A DNA stretch of 5,304 nucleotides. It comes from an uncultured Alistipes sp. GTDB taxonomy: Bacteria; Bacteroidota; Bacteroidia; Bacteroidales; Rikenellaceae. The stretch's first letter is position 1, and the number at the start of each line of letters is the position of its first letter. The notes below the pieces were generated by a model, which saw only the letters and a list, made by a program, of their open reading frames with translations, searched no databases and was not told the origin of the DNA. The stretch is from assembly GCA_947173915.1 (NCBI GenBank), contig CAMWGZ010000089.1, positions 1 through 5,304 on the forward strand. Reading direction: 5' to 3'. The translations under genes were made by a program, and so were the position numbers. Of this stretch, positions 5,021 through 5,304 are shown piece by piece.

Positions 5021-5304
5021 TTATCGGATTTTCAAGGTTACGAGTGTGATGGCTGCGAGCAGCAGCGAGATGATCCAGAAGCGCGTGACGATCTTCGTCT
5101 CGAAGAGGTTCTTCTTCTGGTAGTGGTGGTGCAGGGGCGACATGAGCAGGATGCGCCGCCCCTCGCCGTATTTGCGTTTCGTGTATTTGAAGTAGCCCAC
5201 CTGCAGCATGACCGAGAGGCTCTCGACCAGGAAGATGCCGCAGAGCAGAGGCAGCAGCAGCTCCTTGCGGATGCAGAGGGCGAAGACGGCGATGATGCCG
5301 CCGA
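5021..5304 (-). CDS. mraY: Phospho-N-acetylmuramoyl-pentapeptide-transferase MraY, C-terminal part, cut by window edge
   Basis: The frame is open from the right edge and ends at TAA 5023-5021, giving 93 complete C-terminal residues. It reads [18 protein letters not shown], a membrane segment ending in [20 protein letters not shown], then the cytoplasmic loop [19 protein letters not shown] with the MraY histidine motif PLHHH, and a last membrane helix within [19 protein letters not shown]. The short spacing of [12 protein letters not shown] and PLHHH is specific to MraY and differs from the WecA-like enzyme in this window. MraY transfers phospho-MurNAc-pentapeptide from its UDP carrier to undecaprenyl phosphate, making lipid I at the inner membrane. 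The catalytic aspartates lie in the missing N-terminal part. It is the most upstream gene visible in the dcw operon, 5 nt before murD. Confidence 0.96.
   Translation of the reverse strand, partial: GGIIAVFALCIRKELLLPLLCGIFLVESLSVMLQVGYFKYTKRKYGEGRRILLMSPLHHHYQKKNLFETKIVTRFWIISLLLAAITLVTLKIR

Noticed and set aside
2280..5123. A 947-codon open frame on the plus strand opposite ftsW, murD and part of mraY
   Set aside because: Its frame is antisense to genes with complete family motifs. The translation is low-complexity, rich in D, E, H, Q, R, G and V with no domain, as expected when GC-rich third-position codons are read from the other strand.

Overview
The window looks like chromosomal DNA from a GC-rich member of the Bacteroidetes; an Alistipes-like (Rikenellaceae) gut bacterium is the best guess. 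The evidence is a near-perfect Bacteroidetes-type promoter (TTTG, 20 bp, TAGTTTTG), start codons without consistent Shine-Dalgarno sequences, Bacteroidetes-style MraY and FtsW sequences, and the signal-peptide and helical N-terminus typical of Bacteroidetes polysaccharide export proteins. The genus is inferred from GC-richness and style only. All real genes lie on the minus strand, so transcription runs from the right edge to the left edge.

Right part (5304 to 1961): the 3' end of mraY, then complete murD, ftsW and a small S4-domain RNA-binding protein of the Hsp15 (HslR) family. The gaps are 5, 3 and 13 nt, so this is one tightly packed operon, the middle of a division and cell-wall (dcw) cluster. 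MraY makes lipid I at the inner membrane, MurD adds D-Glu to UDP-MurNAc-L-Ala in the cytoplasm, and FtsW polymerises lipid II at the septum. The usual next gene, murG, does not follow ftsW; the S4 protein gene does, and the cluster then stops.

Middle (1960 to 1628): a 333-nt gene-free stretch, the most structured non-coding part of the window. It holds a well-formed promoter, a nine-base C/G homopolymer just upstream of it, two nested inverted repeats around it, and a leader of about 120 nt. A GC-rich hairpin can be folded at the predicted 5' end of that leader.

Left part (1627 to 1): a complete WecA/TagO-type polyprenyl-phosphate sugar-1-phosphate transferase. A perfect 12-bp hairpin begins 3 nt past its stop codon, and the 5' end of a secreted protein follows, probably the N-terminus of a Wza-like (SLBB) polysaccharide export protein that runs off the left edge. 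These look like the first two genes of a surface-polysaccharide operon. MraY and the WecA-like enzyme draw on the same undecaprenyl-phosphate pool, so the window joins peptidoglycan synthesis to surface-glycan synthesis.

I see no RNA gene, insertion sequence, CRISPR array or recombinase, and no clear new biological system. The points most worth a second look are the homopolymer, repeat and leader architecture at the polysaccharide promoter and the break in dcw gene order after ftsW.
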